Made by a program: the position numbers and the translations under genes. Positions 22,038 through 34,888 of a stretch of DNA of 64,000 nt are shown piece by piece. The DNA comes from Albifimbria verrucaria (taxonomy: Eukaryota > Ascomycota > Sordariomycetes > Hypocreales > Stachybotryaceae). Every line of letters starts with the position of its first letter. The first letter of the stretch is position 1. The notes below the pieces were generated by a model. The model worked only from the letters and a program-made list of their open reading frames with translations. It had not been told where the DNA came from and did no database searches. Location: NCBI GenBank assembly GCA_020081605.1, contig JAHREC010000011.1:3162001-3226000 (forward strand), written 5' to 3'.

Positions 22038-23709
22038 CTAACCACCGCCCTGGTAACGGTAGTAGTAGCCCTTGTAGTTGTTAAGCTTCTTACCATAGGC
22101 CCAATCCTTTTGCTTTGCAGTGACAGTTTCAAGGCTTCTTCCTTGTTGCTCTGCTCTGCGCACGTTTTGTTTCTTCTGCTCCGAGACACCAGCCAGGCCT
22201 GCGACGCCACGGGGAACAAGCTCCCGACCACGGCGACCGCCATGGCGAATGAGTGCCTGGTCTCCATTTTCGTCGTCTGCCTCTCTCGCCCCTCGATGGC
22301 TTTACGCTCCGCCTGCTCTTCCGCCGTGGGGTAATTGTTGAGGTTCTGACGGTAGTATTTGTTCAAAGAACGGTGCCCGACAGACTTTCCAGATGGGAGA
22401 TGCAATTCATATTCATCGTAGAATACTGCATGAGTGTGTTTATGCGCATGAGAGTGCCAGCCATCAACCTGGTGTCGATGGCGGGGATCACGACGGGAGT
22501 GGTGGGGATGTTTGCTGAGACGCTCAAACTGATGAAGATGACCTTCCGCAGGGACGGCCGTGAGGTCCGCCGAGTCCAAGGATGACGCCGAACTGTCCGT
22601 CTCCCAACCATCGTCCTCTGCCCCACTCTCATCGTCACCGTCACCCTTGGCATCACGGCCGCTCTTTCGGCTCAGCTTAGCACCTCCTTGTTCATCTTCA
22701 CCTGATTCGTCATCATCAGATGCAGCTCCGTCCGAGTAGGTGCTGCGGAAGTCATAGAAATCTCCAATCTCCAGTTGCTCCTCCTCAGTTGTGTAAGGGA
22801 TCTTGCAGTGGCCCGTGTCACGCATATGTGTTTGGACGGCGAAGATGCCTGACTTGAATTTGCCACAGAAGAGACACTGGTGATGTTCTCTGACCTTTCG
22901 CTGTAAATAGTCTACCAGGCCATCCAAATCGGCGAGGTAGTTCTTTTCCGGGATAAACATGCCATGAATACGTTCCATATGGGTAATGTTCAAAGGGACT
23001 GAAGGTGACTCATAGTTGCAGAAGATGCAGGAATGTGGCGACCATGTAGGTTCTGCGGCAGACTGTACAGGTGTTGCAGAATCCGACTCTCTGGCAATCG
23101 ACATCGGATCAGCCTCAGGGTCTGAGCTTAGCTGCGCATCCGCGGGAGCTGCATGGGTGGACTCGGACTGCTGAGTGTTCTTGGCAATATCCTTAATGTC
23201 GTCCTCAACGTCCGAATCCAAGCGACGTCTGGGTACGGAAGTTGGCTCGCCCAAGGAAAAGGTAGAGCTAATGACGGAAGTGGTCTCATCGGTAGGAGCG
23301 GGTGCTGATCCTTCGTTGACTCTGTGTTTCTGGCTCGAAAGATGGTTCTGGTAAGCGTTTTCACTGTAATAGGTCTTGTTGCACACGTCGCATGCGCGTT
23401 CGAAGTAGGCTTTATCGGCTTCGGCAGTAGAGACAGCTCGCGCCTGGAGAACCTTCTCTGTGAAGACATCGGCAGAAATTGGCGGCAGAGAGGCAACACG
23501 GCGCTTGAGGTTATACCGGCTGTAAAAAAAAAGCCGTCAGCACATGGATTCTTTCAAACAGCCATCAACGGCTCAACTTACTGCCAGTCACTCTTCATGT
23601 GGCCCTTCTGCAGATCGATATTCCGATAGGCGACCTGGCAGGTGTTGCAGGTGTACGGATGGGAGGCCGAGTTGGCACCCGTGGCGCTGACGGGCTGCAT
23701 GCTCGCCAT
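22038..23709 (-). CDS. REI1: Pre-60S ribosome factor REI1/ZNF622-type zinc-finger protein
   Basis: Cytoplasmic C2H2 zinc-finger protein; in yeast Rei1 helps late 60S subunit maturation and release of Arx1/Alb1. Visible: an N-terminal finger YTCNTCQVAYRN...H...H reconstituted across the intron 23520-23581, then CDVCNKTYYSENAYQNHLSS, CIFCNYESPSVPLNITHMER and CLFCGKFKSGIFAVQTHMRD, then an acidic stretch and the conserved end WAYGKKLNNYKGYYYRYQGG. Start ATG is 23709 (MASMQPVS). One base is missing in the C-terminal third, near 22270; without it the end is misread. Corrected length is about 536 residues. It converges on the GH2 gene and diverges from the HECT gene. Confidence 0.93.
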
Positions 23710-25137
23710 GTTGCGTGCGGTTTGACACACAGATGTGTGTTGGAAGTCCTAAATTCTTCGACGATGCTGATCAAGGCGCGGGTGTTAAGGGTAGTCAAGC
23801 AAGTAGAATGGAACCGAGTTGGCCTGCGCCGAAGATCCCGGCAAGAAGAGTTGCCCGATGTCCTCTTTCCTACGTCTAGGCAAATTTCTCGGCCAAATCT
23901 GCTGACGGAAAAGGAAGAGAAATAAGCCAGATGGCAAACGACCTAGTCTGGGAGGGACCTGGGGAAGTTATTGCAAACGAAGTGAGGCGGCGCCTACGAG
24001 GAGTAGGGCATGAGCGAATGCTCCGATGACAAAAGAACGAAAAGAAAATTGGTGAATTACTGTTTGCGCGCGAGGGTCACAAGTATCTTGAGCGCTAGGG
24101 TTGTATGCAAAGGTACCTCCTGCGGCGCTTTATTAATCGACCCTGTCTCGTGCCTTCCCTCCCCTCCTCACTTTTTTTTCGCCCCTCCATATGTCGTTTT
24201 ATCTTGGCTCGGATAAGCAAGGGTATGGTAATCGATAAGAGCCTGAGCGTGGGGCGCAACACATCTAGCTTGGTACCCTTGCCTTGCCTTGCCTTGCCTT
24301 GACCTAACTTAACTTGACTTGCTTCTACGTAATACCTTATCTAGAAGGGCTTGTGGTAGAGACAGAGGTACTCAAAAATAGATTCGCTTACCAATTTGAA
24401 AACACGAGCGTGCAGCGGGAAATTTACTACCAACCTGTGCGTTGAATGCCATATCGCGTTTCATTCTACGGAGGGGGATATACATTATACATAGGTAGGT
24501 AATGGACAATAGAATAATAAGGTAAATAATAAAAATGATGAAATGAAATTACAAAAATACAAAGCAGATGTGACTCACTGGAGGCATATCCTAGTCCAGT
24601 AGGAGGTGTCCAGGCACCTTGCTTCTCAAGAACCGCCAAGTTCCAAAACACGGTCCACTGGCGTCATGGCACCGACCACCTTGTCTCTTCCGCCACTTAG
24701 CGAGTCTGATTACCTAAGCCAACGGGCTGGAACAACGAGGCTGGAGATCATAACCAAATGACTAAGGCATTGAATGCACTCCACAATCCTGGGGAGATCC
24801 ACTGGACTTCCTTACGTTATGTCGTCAGCCTTGTGATACCTCTCAATTCCCAGCACACGAGCCGTCAAGCTTCCTGAACACGTCTTCTAGGTATTGTATA
24901 ATATACGCGCAAACCATCGCAACGCTCCTACCATATTAGCTCGTTGGCTCAGAGGTTGAGAGCCCCTTTGCATCGCGTTTCCATCTCAACGCTCTCAACC
25001 ACCTGATCACACAGCTCCGAATCCCTAAAACAGCAGCCCCGGTTTCCAACAGAATGAAATGAATCCAACCCGGCACCTGCATAGATCACTATACCAAGGA
25101 TTTGGTTGTCCTGACGCGTTCATTCCCTGCCTTGGCC
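23710..25137. promoter_or_regulatory. Divergent promoter region of REI1 and the HECT ligase
   Basis: 1.43 kb with no supported gene. Contains a pyrimidine-rich stretch near 24,140-24,200, a CCTTG microsatellite (24277-24301) and AT-rich text near 24,480-24,560. No motif here can be tied to a regulator. Confidence 0.45.
24277..24301. repeat. CCTTG microsatellite, five units
   Basis: Five perfect units. The same repeat with the same copy number occurs at 41991-42015. Confidence 0.9.
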
Positions 25138-28100
25138 ATGGCACCACAACTCGATGACCTGCGCGACCTTCTCGATGAAACAGATCGCTTGATAGCCGGG
25201 TTGTGGCAAGAAGCTCCTTTGCCCGACTCCCCGACGCGCCCGAAGAACTCCACCAGTATGTCCAAGATATCGAGAATCCGCGTCGAGTATATACAATACA
25301 TCGGGCTAGTCGCCGTCATGGCTTCCAATATCTCGTAAATAGGTACGCGATGCCAGCTTCAAATGGCCAGAGCAGTGTGTGTACTAACCCGACCTCAAGG
25401 TACATTATCCAGCTGCGGAATGGATGTGGCGCAGCGGATTGTCCAATCTCTAGCTGCTTTACTTGTCGAAAGCGCCTTGCTGGCAAGTCGCCTATCCGGC
25501 GGTACAACCCAACAAGTGCAAGAACCCTTGCCGTCTATCTAGCCAGCCGCGACAATCCTGAACAAGGGCTGTGCCCAAATCTTCGACGAAATTCGGATCC
25601 TCCGGTGGCCGTGAATCTTCTGAGCTACTCCTTGAAACACGAACAACTGCCCATAATCCTGGCAAAGGACAAGGCGCTGTTCTTCGTCCCCAGACGAAGC
25701 CGAATTCGAATTCGAATTCAGTGATTCCTCCTCCTTTGACTGCTGAAGACGCAACACGATCGCTGTATACTGGACCTGGAATATCATCAAGCGAAGATGA
25801 TGGGCACCATGGCTATCAATCTCCAGACTTGCCAACAAAACTTGAGTCGGATGTCAAGGTTAAAATAAAAGAACGACCCGAAAGTCGAGATCATCGATCC
25901 TTTGCCGCGACTACATTTGGAACGGCAGCCTTCAAAATGCTTGAATGGCTCACATCCCAAGGCGTAGATGATATCCTAAGTAGGATCAATGACTTGGGCA
26001 TCGGCAACTCTCCAGCCCAAAGTAATGCGCCTTTCATTGCTCAGCGCCAAGCCAATAAAGCACAGAGCCCCTCATTGAACGGCCAGAGCATACAACCGCA
26101 TCATCGCACCACTTCAGAGGCTATTGACGATGATCAGAACCCAGGATCCACGAAACAACCTACGGACTCGTCGGAAACTTCAGCTAACCAGCAGCAAATA
26201 ACACAGCAATTACAGGATGGTTATAAACACCATAAAAGCGGCTCCAAAACCACAGTCCGCGCAGCTCCTCCAAGTCCAGCAGGAGGACCTCACTCGAGTC
26301 CTCCCCAATGACTCCAACCGTCGAAACAAGACCTAACCGTCGATCCCACCGATCGAATGGTTTTCACTACGACAAGCTACCACGCCCTCCTAAATCTGCC
26401 AATACTTTGATGTCGAGAGGCCTTCCCGACATTCCATCACGCCCAACCTTGTTCGAGAATGTGCCAACTCCTCTGCTCAGTTTAACAAGAAAACCAGAGA
26501 CGAGCCCCAACTTCCTGATGAACAGGATTCCAACAATGCTCCTGTTAAGAGTATGGACATGGAGATTTCGTCTGCAGCAAGGAAAGCAAGCCTCGACCCA
26601 AATAACTCCTCTTTGATACCTCGTCCTTGCCTTTGAAAGATTATCCACCGCCCCAAACACTCAGTCAACTTAACATAGAGATAGTGGAATTCATCTCGCA
26701 TGTATTCGAGGAGGATCAAAGCTCTGATGACACATTGTTCTGTGCAACTGAAGCTCGACTTTGTCCTCCTGAGCCAAAGAACCACACTAAGAAGCTGGTT
26801 CGAAAGAAGCAAAGGACAAGATCAGCCGCGCTGGTGAAGCGTTGGAAAGCATTCAACGAACAGGTCATTTTCAGTGTACTCAGTGACTCTCGATCCCTTC
26901 TCTCGTCCTTCACCAAAGAGGGAAAGATATACGATTCACAGTCACTTTGGTATTGCATGCTTCGGTTAATGCGCGTCACTCCAACACTGGTCTTGCACAG
27001 CCTGTGGCTCGCAGCAGAGAGCTTGTTTATACCACCCAAATCCTTATCAGCCCTACGCCCCGTCTCATGTGGTACACTCCGCAGCAATCAGTCCTCGCTT
27101 TCCGATAGCGAAGCTGGATTCCTCATCTCAATTTGTCTACACGGTCTGATGGCGGCGGCATCCCTTGCAACTGACTCGAGGACGTTGTATGAAATGTCTC
27201 GCATTCGCTCGAATGGTCTTGCATTGGCTGAAAATGGGGCTCCAGCACGACAACCCTCATCCGTGTGCCTTGAATATGATGACGTCTTTTCTAACGAGGT
27301 TGCATTAAGACTGGCTCGGCGCCTATTTCGCGCAGTCACTGCTCGTCGTTGTTTCGCTGAGATGTCAGACTTGCGCGCGAGTTCGTTTGAAACAGCACCT
27401 AGTCTGGATATTCTTCGGCCTCTACTCAGCCAGCTTGACTTATTGAGTCCTGACTCCGTTCGCATGCTTGAGTTTTCCTCCGAAGAACGATTACTCCACG
27501 AAACTCGAGCCCCTACACTCCTGCTAGATTGGGCACGAGCAGTTCTATTGGCAGATTGGGATGGTAAACCGGAATTCTCTACCGATGGCCCCTTCAGTGG
27601 GGCGTTGTCATTTATAGCTGCCCTGCGTAAGTGGCCCATATCGATAGATTGATCTTGGTGCTAATGCTGGGTAGATGAGGAACGGAATGTGCTCCTGCTC
27701 GGAGACACCCAATTCCGCATAGATTATTTTGCGGAACGCCTAGACTCTGTTGACATGCCCGTGGCATGGCTAACATTCGTCAAGACACGACAAAGACAGC
27801 ACATTCTAGATCATCCCTATATCTTCAATCCGGACACTCTCGTATCATTGTTTCGATCCATCAATTTCTCACAGATGAGTCGAAAATTCGAAGAATCAAG
27901 TTCACTAAAGAACAGGATGGATGCGATTGTCAAAACTGGCAGCTTAATCACGAATCCACATCATAAAGTGGTTTTGCAAGATATGTTCAAGACTGCGGCG
28001 TCTAAATATTTGATTCTTGAAGTCAGCCGTGAGAACGTGTTGAGAGATGCATTTGACCAACTTTGGCGCCGTGAACATCGCGAACTTCTTCGTCCCTTAA

Positions 28101-29140
28101 AGGTTCACCTTGGAGAGGGGTCTGGAGAAGAGGGTTTCGATTCGGGCGGCGTACAGCAGGAATTTTTTCGAATGGCTATTGCTGAATGCCTTGATCCGCA
28201 ATATGGCGCGTTTACTGTCGATGAAAGGACGCGGATGGCCTGGTTTGTACCAGGGTCCATCGTGGAGATTTGGAAATTTGAGTTGATCGGGCTATTGATG
28301 TCTCTTGCGATATATAATGGATTGACACTGCCCATCACATTTCCCAAAGCCCTCTATCGGAAGCTCCTAGGGCAATCCGTTTCCGAGCTCCATCATATTG
28401 CTGATGGCTGGCCGGATCTCGCGAGTGGCCTCACTACATTGGTTGAATGGGACGAGCGAGATGGACTTGTGGAAGACGTCTTTGCGAGAACTTACGAGTT
28501 CTCCGTATCTGCATTTGGAAGGAATATCAGCAGTCAGATGGACAAAGACGAAGTTCAGTGGCCGCAAAGCCTAACTGACTGGAACGAACAGTCTTCGGCA
28601 GTACTCACAGAAGAAGCGCCACTCGTGACAAGCGAGAACAGGGATGAGTACGTTAGTGATTACATCCGATATCTTACGGATATCTCTGTGCGGCCGCAAT
28701 TTGAGGCTTTCGAGAAAGGTTTCCGGTCCTGCTTGGAGCCGCGCTCACTCGCTTCTGAGCCCATCTATACTCCAGTCTGTGGTAGAGGGGTTCAAGATAT
28801 TGACATCGCTGACCTTCGTCGATATGCCCGCTATGTCGGGTGGGATGCGTCACACCACACTGTTCGCGACTTTTGGTCGATTGTAAAGCGATATGACGAT
28901 GATATGAAGCGCAAACTCCTAGAGTTCGTGACAGCCTCAGACCGTGTGCCTGTAGGTGGCATGAGAAACTTACAATTCGTCATTCAGAAGAATGGAGAGG
29001 AAGAAGGCGAGGGCGGTCATTTGCCCACTGCGTATACATGCTATGGAACCCTACTGCTCCCAGAATACCGGGATAAGGAGGTTCTTAGGGAACGACTCGG
29101 TATGGCGCTTGCTAATGCGCAAGGCTTTGGCTTTGCTTAG
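25138..29140 (+). CDS. HECT E3 ubiquitin ligase with AZUL-like zinc finger
   Basis: Ubiquitin ligase that takes ubiquitin from an E2 onto its own cysteine and passes it to substrates. Start MAPQLDDLRDLLDETD. After the intron 25343-25399, an AZUL-type zinc finger like that of UBE3A is seen: RNGCGAADCPISSCFTCRKR ending EQGLCPN. A long Ser/Gln-rich linker and a helical middle follow. The second intron is 27627-27674. The C-terminal HECT domain includes EEGFDSGGVQQEFF, LPITFPKALYRKLLG and PVGGMRNLQF, with the catalytic Cys in LPTAYTCYGTLLLPEY. Five single missing bases fall near 25216-25221, 25575-25620, 26260-26305, 26470 and 26625, all in the first 1.5 kb; the HECT half is intact. Corrected length is about 1,300 residues. 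AZUL plus HECT makes it a UBE3A-like ligase; its substrates are unknown. Confidence 0.9.
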
Positions 29141-29696
29141 GCCTTGGTTGTTAATGCATTGGTCAGCCCGGTAGCAAGGTGTATGGCATCTACACCATGG
29201 TCCCTGGGCAAGCCGGTTAGGACCTTGTCATTTCCTCGCTTCTCAAACTGTATTTTGGTCTTGTAAATATAACATAGTTAAACTTAACTTGGGGCTACGG
29301 GATGGGAAGCCCACGATACCGAAGCCACAACCTGTAGCCTGGAAGCGATAGGTGTAGATATAGACTTTCAGCATAGTGTATTAATGATTAACCACTTGGG
29401 CTTGAGCCAGCCCAAAGTGTTGTCTTCAAGTGAACCAGTTATGCGACTCCAAGTCGGCATTGCATGGTGCGCGCATAAGAGCTGGATTAATTCACATGTC
29501 TTCACATCAGAACAAGGAATTATTCATTACCACTTCATCATGTGTATGGCACTAGATTGTAGACGTGGATGAACGTGCATAGAACGAATGGTGTCTTGAG
29601 GTGAGTTCTGTACAAGTCTTTGAGGGAATTGGAGGTGGCCACGTAGCCAATATTTTTTTCTTTTTTTCTTTCTTTCTTTTTACTATTGAAACGATT
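29141..29696. other. Intergenic between convergent HECT and AlkB genes
   Basis: 556 bases with no supported gene. A T-rich run near 29,650-29,680 lies just past the AlkB stop and may belong to its 3' end. Confidence 0.5.
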
Positions 29697-30818
29697 TTAA
29701 TCTCTCATCTGCCTAACATTCAGGTTGATTCTTTTGTTTTGCATCCATCCTTGCCACTCTGGAAACCTCCCATCTACTGCGGGCCAGTGCTCCAGATAAG
29801 AAGGACAAGTATCCTTGAGAACCTTTGGTACGCCATGCCAAGCATATCGTGATTCTCCTGTCATGTAAATAGCGTCTCCCGACCGCAGTTGCAACAGGAC
29901 GTAGGGCTTCTTGCCTGTCGCAGCCTCTGTCTGCGGCGCCTCGTCAACACCTTTGCTTGGCGAAATCATGAATAGACCATCACAGCCGAAGCTTAGGCTG
30001 ACAAGGCCCTTGTTGACTTCCTCGCTTACGTCTCGGTGCATCATCATGGTGTCTCCTGGGCTGTAGAAGTTGACAATGGCGGCCTGGGCCAAAGTTTCGG
30101 GAAACAGTGTGTACAAGAACCCAGCAATGTCGGATGGAAACGCCGGTGGCTCCTCGCCTGGATACACACGGTTGGTCCAGTCGTATTGCCCACCGAGGGT
30201 GACCCAATGCAGACGGCGTTGCATGACCTGCTTAGGGACAGCGCTTTGTGCACACTGGGGTCTTTGGGAACGAAGTTGGGAGCCAAGTCTGGAGAGAATG
30301 AGAAGAACGAGCGTTCCTCATCACTCGAGCCCTCGGGATAGGGTAGGTCATAGTGTAAGTGAAGATTGGTCTGGTGACGAGGGTTGCTCAGGTCTCTGTG
30401 TAACATACGGTCCATGAGAGACAGCTGCACCGAAGGGGTAGTAGAGAAGGCAGGATAAGAAGCCCTGGGGTTGATCAGTCCGAGGACTTTCACTCATCAA
30501 GCTTTGGATCACCGCCAAAGAGGTTTAGGGGAGTGGTGACGGACCTGGGAGGAGTGGGTGAAAAATAACAGGGGCATCACCCTGAGCATCTGCTGCGAGC
30601 TCTGGACTTATGTGCGAGAAAGCCTCCGCGATGCGAGAGCGAGGAATCGTGGTGAACCTGCAAAACTCGGTGGTGTCTATGGGAAGGCGGGGATCGTCTA
30701 TGCGAGGATCGTTCTGCAGAGTCTTGGGCTCCATACGTGAGAAAGCCTTCCATTCGGCACGCATCTCGTCAGAGGGCTGCTCATGAGCATCCAGCTCATC
30801 CAGTCGAAAGTCGGACAT
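29697..30818 (-). CDS. AlkB-like Fe(II)/2-oxoglutarate dioxygenase, ALKBH1 type
   Basis: Oxidative demethylase family acting on alkylated bases in DNA or RNA. Visible: N-terminal region MSDFRLDELDAHEQP, the core strand RRLHWVTLGGQYDWTNRVY, iron ligands in MMHRDVSEE (His-x-Asp) and YAWHGVPK (distal His), the strand SLSFGCDGLFMI, and the 2-oxoglutarate-binding Arg segment RINLNVRQM near the end. One intron, 30487-30544, joins HPLLP to LGLINPRASYP. One base is missing in a short run at 30235-30237. Corrected length is about 354 residues, as expected for fungal ALKBH1-like proteins. Whether it prefers tRNA or DNA cannot be told from sequence. Confidence 0.9.
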
Positions 30819-31206
30819 GGTAGCGAAATGCGGGACAAGTTTGCAAGCGAAACCGCCTGGTTGAGGATCAAGTGTGTAAGGTCGAGAAGGAGTCCTGATT
30901 GAAATTTTATCGTGAAATTTTATGGGATAATATCAGTAATATCGGTAGAATAGCAACCACAGAAGCCACTTGGGGTGAGGTGAGTCGTCGATTCTCAACC
31001 CGTGGAAACATCTGTTAGCTGTAGAAGTAGAAGCATGCTTACATAAGATTTTGCAAGCTCTGTCGTTTTGGTGTTTCTTGTGCCATACAGTCAGTCTAAT
31101 CTTAGTCCTGTACAATGACATATATCAAATCTCAATTGCCCGGTTAGATCAAGACCCGGTTTTTGGTCTCATTAAAATCTATGGATTTGATGCGGTTATA
31201 GCGGTC
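30819..31206. promoter_or_regulatory. Divergent promoter of AlkB and EngB genes
   Basis: 388 bases between two divergent starts, AT-rich. No gene. Specific sites are not recognisable. Confidence 0.5.
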
Positions 31207-32276
31207 ATGTCCGCAGCGGTTTGGGTCAAAGCGCGCGCGCCTTTGCATGCCCTCGGATAGGGCGAGGCCTCTCTGCCCTGACGCAATGGAGGCATGCGCT
31301 CAACCAGGGCCTTTGTAAACCCGTCTCTGCTATCAACTACAGCCAGCAGAGATCTTCTTCGTCCGGGACCAAGAGGGAAGCCCGGCAGGTCCTAAAGGCC
31401 AATGATCAGATACGCTACAATGGCACGAACCTCATCCTGCCCAAGACCACCGCCGAAGATAAGCGGCAGTTTGCTGCGGGCAGGAAATTCTTTCAGAAGG
31501 GTTACAAGTTTCTCTACTCGGCAGAGGTGTTGGCCCATCATGCTCGCAACGAGCACGTTCCCGAAATCGTCATCCTCGGGGCCTCCAATGTGGGCAAGTC
31601 GTCCTTCCTCAACGCCCTCGTGGGAAGACAGAATGCTGCCAGGGTCAGTCACAGACCAGGCAAAACTACAACCATGAATGCCTATGGGGTGGGGCCTGTC
31701 CCCAAGATTCCACTATCTTTGATTCCTAGGGGCACGATCCCTCCGGAACACAGCCTCATCATCATGGACACCCCAGGATATGGCTACAAGAGTCAAGCAG
31801 GTTGGGGAGATGCCATCATCGAGTATCTAAAAGGTCGGCCCATGCTGCGTGGAGCCGTCGTCCTCCTGTCTTCCGAGAAGAGGCTTCTGAAGGAAGACAA
31901 GTGGTTGCTTCGAACACTCGCCGAGTCTAATACCCGCACCACCGTGATTCTGACCAAAGCCGACAAGCATCACAACGATTGGACTACGGCATGCAGTACT
32001 CTCGCTGCAAGCGTGCAAGAGGAGATGCGCACCTTGTCGAGTCATCTCCAAAACGGGTGGAGAGAGGGCTCGGGATACTCGCCTGACATTTACATTACAG
32101 CAGCCTCCATGGACAGCTCAACGTTGATGACAAGTGGAGCTGGTATCGGAGGCGCCAGGGCCGCCATACTCGAGATGGCAGGATACAACACTACGGGAGA
32201 AGTTGCGCAGAAGGACGAGAACGTCGAGTACTCGGGTAAGGTGGTTTCTTTTGATGACATTCCATGGAAAACTTGA
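31207..32276 (+). CDS. EngB/YihA-type GTPase, probably mitochondrial
   Basis: TRAFAC-class GTPase of the EngB family; bacterial members aid large ribosomal subunit assembly, and fungal ones carry a mitochondrial leader (compare yeast Mrx8). Visible: G1 ILGASNVGKSSFLNAL, a switch region with RPGKTTTMNAY, G3 MDTPGYGYKS and G4 LTKADKH. The first 50 residues are Arg/Ala/Ser-rich with few acids, as in a matrix-targeting leader. One base appears to be missing close to the start (31213-31220): ATG 31207 reads MSAA and the rest of the leader is in the next frame. Corrected length is about 356 residues. No intron. A role in mitochondrial ribosome assembly is inferred from the family. Confidence 0.88.
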
Positions 32277-32443
32277 TTTCGTGCAATATTGTACAATTAT
32301 GGGTAAAGCATAGTTATTAAACACAGGCGGCGCTGCTAAGTTTGCATTGTATATTAGAACAGCCATGTATAATACAACATAAGACCGGGTCGCTGTCTTT
32401 GAAGCGTATGACATCTCCATTCGAGTGCAATAGAGTGTACAGA

Positions 32444-34067
32444 CTAGGAAGGCTTCTCCTGTTCTCCTGTAGAAATTCTCGACTGGCCAGTACCCGGACG
32501 GCTCAGTGGGCGCTTACTTCTCCTATTGCCCTTTGTGTCAAACAGACTCTTGACCCTCCTCAACCTAGCCCACCTCTCCTTGTCCTTAGCCTCCCGCTCT
32601 TTCTCGTCCTCGTCTCCGTTGTCATCGTCGAAATCAGCTTGGGAGGGGTTATTATTCGGGTTCCGGTCCGAATTTGGTTCACCCTCCGCATCACGCGAGG
32701 CGCGTTGGGTAGGAAATTGGGCAGGCTGGCGCCCGCGTGGTGACCTCTTGCAGGTCGAGGGCTCTTGTACGCCGGTCCCGCCAAGACGTCTCTCAGATGA
32801 GCTTCATTTTTAAGGGTTTGCAATAGAATTTGCCACCCAGGAGGGCGGGCTCCTTTGCAGACGATACCCCGGATCTTGACTGAGCCAGCTCATTCTTCCA
32901 CGGACAAAAGAAACGGTGCTCTCTAACCGGGTCAAGATGATCCATTGGGGCAGGTACCAAGACTTGGCCTTGCTCGTCTATCTCCTTGCTCTTGAACATC
33001 CACAGGCCCAAGCGGCGCAGACAGGTATGGCACGATGCAGAATTGGGGACAGCGCCGATACGACTGTTGGTAAGGCCTTGCCAACCAAGCATCGCAAGTG
33101 CCAATGCGACGCGATTTGGGGGTTGGTCAAAGGGTCCTTGTACAGGTGGCGGGGCCGTGAAGAAATCTGGGGAAGTTGTTGAATAGCTTGGTCAAGATTC
33201 AGTTCGTCAGGGAGGCGTAGGTTGAGCTCGTAGGGTAGGAAGGGTTTCCGAGCGCAAAGCTCATCATAGCGTTGCCGCAACGCTGTCAAGGTAGCGCTGG
33301 CATTTGCCAGAGGGAGACGAAGTAGAGAATCTGAGCGCCAACGTTAGATAACCAAAGACTCAAGCAGAAAGTTGCAGCACAACTCCAGATAAACTTACCG
33401 TCACATCCTCGTTTCCGCCATAAGCAATCTTCTTGGTGAGACTCGACAATCAACTGTACATACTTGTCCACGAGAGCACTTTCTGCTGGGTGTTAGCATC
33501 AACATCCATAAGTGCCAATAAGCAGAGCAGGCTCACCAATCTCTGAAGGCACAAGAACAGGAACCTCCTTCCCGTCCAATTCTTTACGATTCAGCTTCAC
33601 CACCAGCTCTTTACGGCATAGGACACACCCAACTCTTTCTTTAGCCTGGCAGACCCAACCCCTTTTAGCCCATTCAATCTCATTCACTCTGTCAGGTTTT
33701 GGTGTCCAATCCGTGATGTCTTGGAACGTGGCCAGCCTTCGCAGCAGCTCTTCCCGGTCGCTTGGGCAGTATTTGGCTGCCGTGCCTTTGCGGACCTGGG
33801 AGTCAGGCGCAGCAGCGGATTTTTCAAGGATACGAGAACTTCGAGTTGAGCTGCTTGTCTGGGTAGAGGAGGTAGATCGCGAGCCGCCCGGGACTTCGAG
33901 TCGTCTGCGCTTGTCGAGGGCCGTTTCGCCGGGTGGAGCATCGGCCGTGGTAGCAGGTGGCTGCACAGTAGTCGCTGGGGTGGAGGCTGCTTCTCGATTG
34001 ACGGCGTCGACCGGTGGGCACTGAGGCCCTGAAGCAGTGCGTTGAATTTCCTCTTTGTTGCGTTCAT
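32444..34067 (-). CDS. C3HC zinc-finger protein, RSM1/NIPA family
   Basis: Nuclear protein of the zf-C3HC/Rsm1 family; S. pombe Rsm1 acts in mRNA export and human NIPA is an F-box protein. The first zinc domain has AKRGWVCQ, VGCVLCRKEL and, across the intron, SHQEDC (C-x2-C...H-x3-C). The second domain has SASCHTCLRRLGLW, then EHRFFCPWKN. The tail is acidic and Lys-rich, ending RISTGEQEKPS. Introns are 33483-33536 and 33331-33398. One base is missing near 34015, 33160, 32840 and 32705. Corrected length is about 501 residues. It shares a divergent promoter with the SRP40-like gene and converges on the EngB gene 168 bases away. Confidence 0.85.
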
Positions 34068-34888
34068 GACGGATGCGGTTCGATTGAAGCGATGGGAGAA
34101 GCTCTTGAGGGACGAAGCCGGTGCGTAAATGCTCGCGGGCGTGTTTCTAGGTCTCTATATCGGACGCGCAGCCTCAGCGCCAGAAGAAGAACCGTTTTGC
34201 AGTCTCAGATAGCCATCTAAATCCAAGCGCTAGGAGATGGCAGCCGTGTAGCGTATGGGGAGATGCTATCGTGTAGTGATGGAGTCTATGACTTAGACAT
34301 ATGGCAGCTCTCCAATGCGACAAACGAAAGGTGATACAGATCTCCCGGGGTGACAGTGAGTGGGGCACGTAGGTACTAAGGTAAGGTAGTAGGTAGGTAC
34401 TGTACGGACTTGTGCTAACTCAGCAAGGCAAGGCACCGTCTGGAGTAAGTGCCTTTATCGTGAGGTACACGGCAGAGGACAACGCATTGGGCACGCAACC
34501 TCTTTTCGAAAGTACCGACGGATAAGCCAGGCACTCGACTCAGAACAAAGTTCAGCTTGTACCTGAGATAAGCTGATAAGCGTTGAAGGACCCACTCCCA
34601 TGTGCTAACCCACCAAAATTTTTTGGGCTCCCATTGAAGTCGCGCTCTCACGATCTTAGCCAACACCACCCACCCCAAAGCCTTTTTTCTCTCTTTTTTT
34701 CTCTTTGGTTCGTCGACATCCTCGGACCAAGGATAGAGAGGCTTCAGACAACAATTGACTTGTCGGGACGGTTCTCGTGCCTTTAAACCTACCGTTTTAT
34801 CCTTCTGTACATGTCTAGTACAGGTCAAGGTCCGCCAGCCTGGCTCTTCTCCAACAACATCTCCAATCCAACCAAAAGCAACGACAGC
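34068..34888. promoter_or_regulatory. Divergent promoter of RSM1-like and SRP40-like genes
   Basis: 821 bases. Holds a TAGGTA-rich stretch (34366-34402) and a strong T/C tract (34683-34705) before the SRP40-like start, a common feature of highly expressed fungal genes. An upstream in-frame ATG at 34811 exists; 34889 is preferred. Confidence 0.5.
34366..34402. repeat. TAGGTA/GTAAGG-rich stretch
   Basis: Short direct copies of GTAGGTAC and AAGGTA, of the same kind as at 5430-5456 and 41846-41948. Confidence 0.5.

Noticed and set aside
22038..22100. Possible intron starting GTAAGAAG in the REI1 3' end
   Set aside because: The unspliced reading gives WAYGKKLNNYKGYYYRYQGG, the conserved C-terminus of this family.
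24945..24990. tRNA-like GCTCGTTGGCTCAGAGGTTGAG
   Set aside because: No matching B box and no cloverleaf with a 7-bp acceptor stem could be drawn.
34811..34888. Upstream ATG as start of the SRP40-like protein
   Set aside because: The extra 26 residues are not typical. MGKKDK before the LisH motif is the more usual start. Kept only as an alternative.
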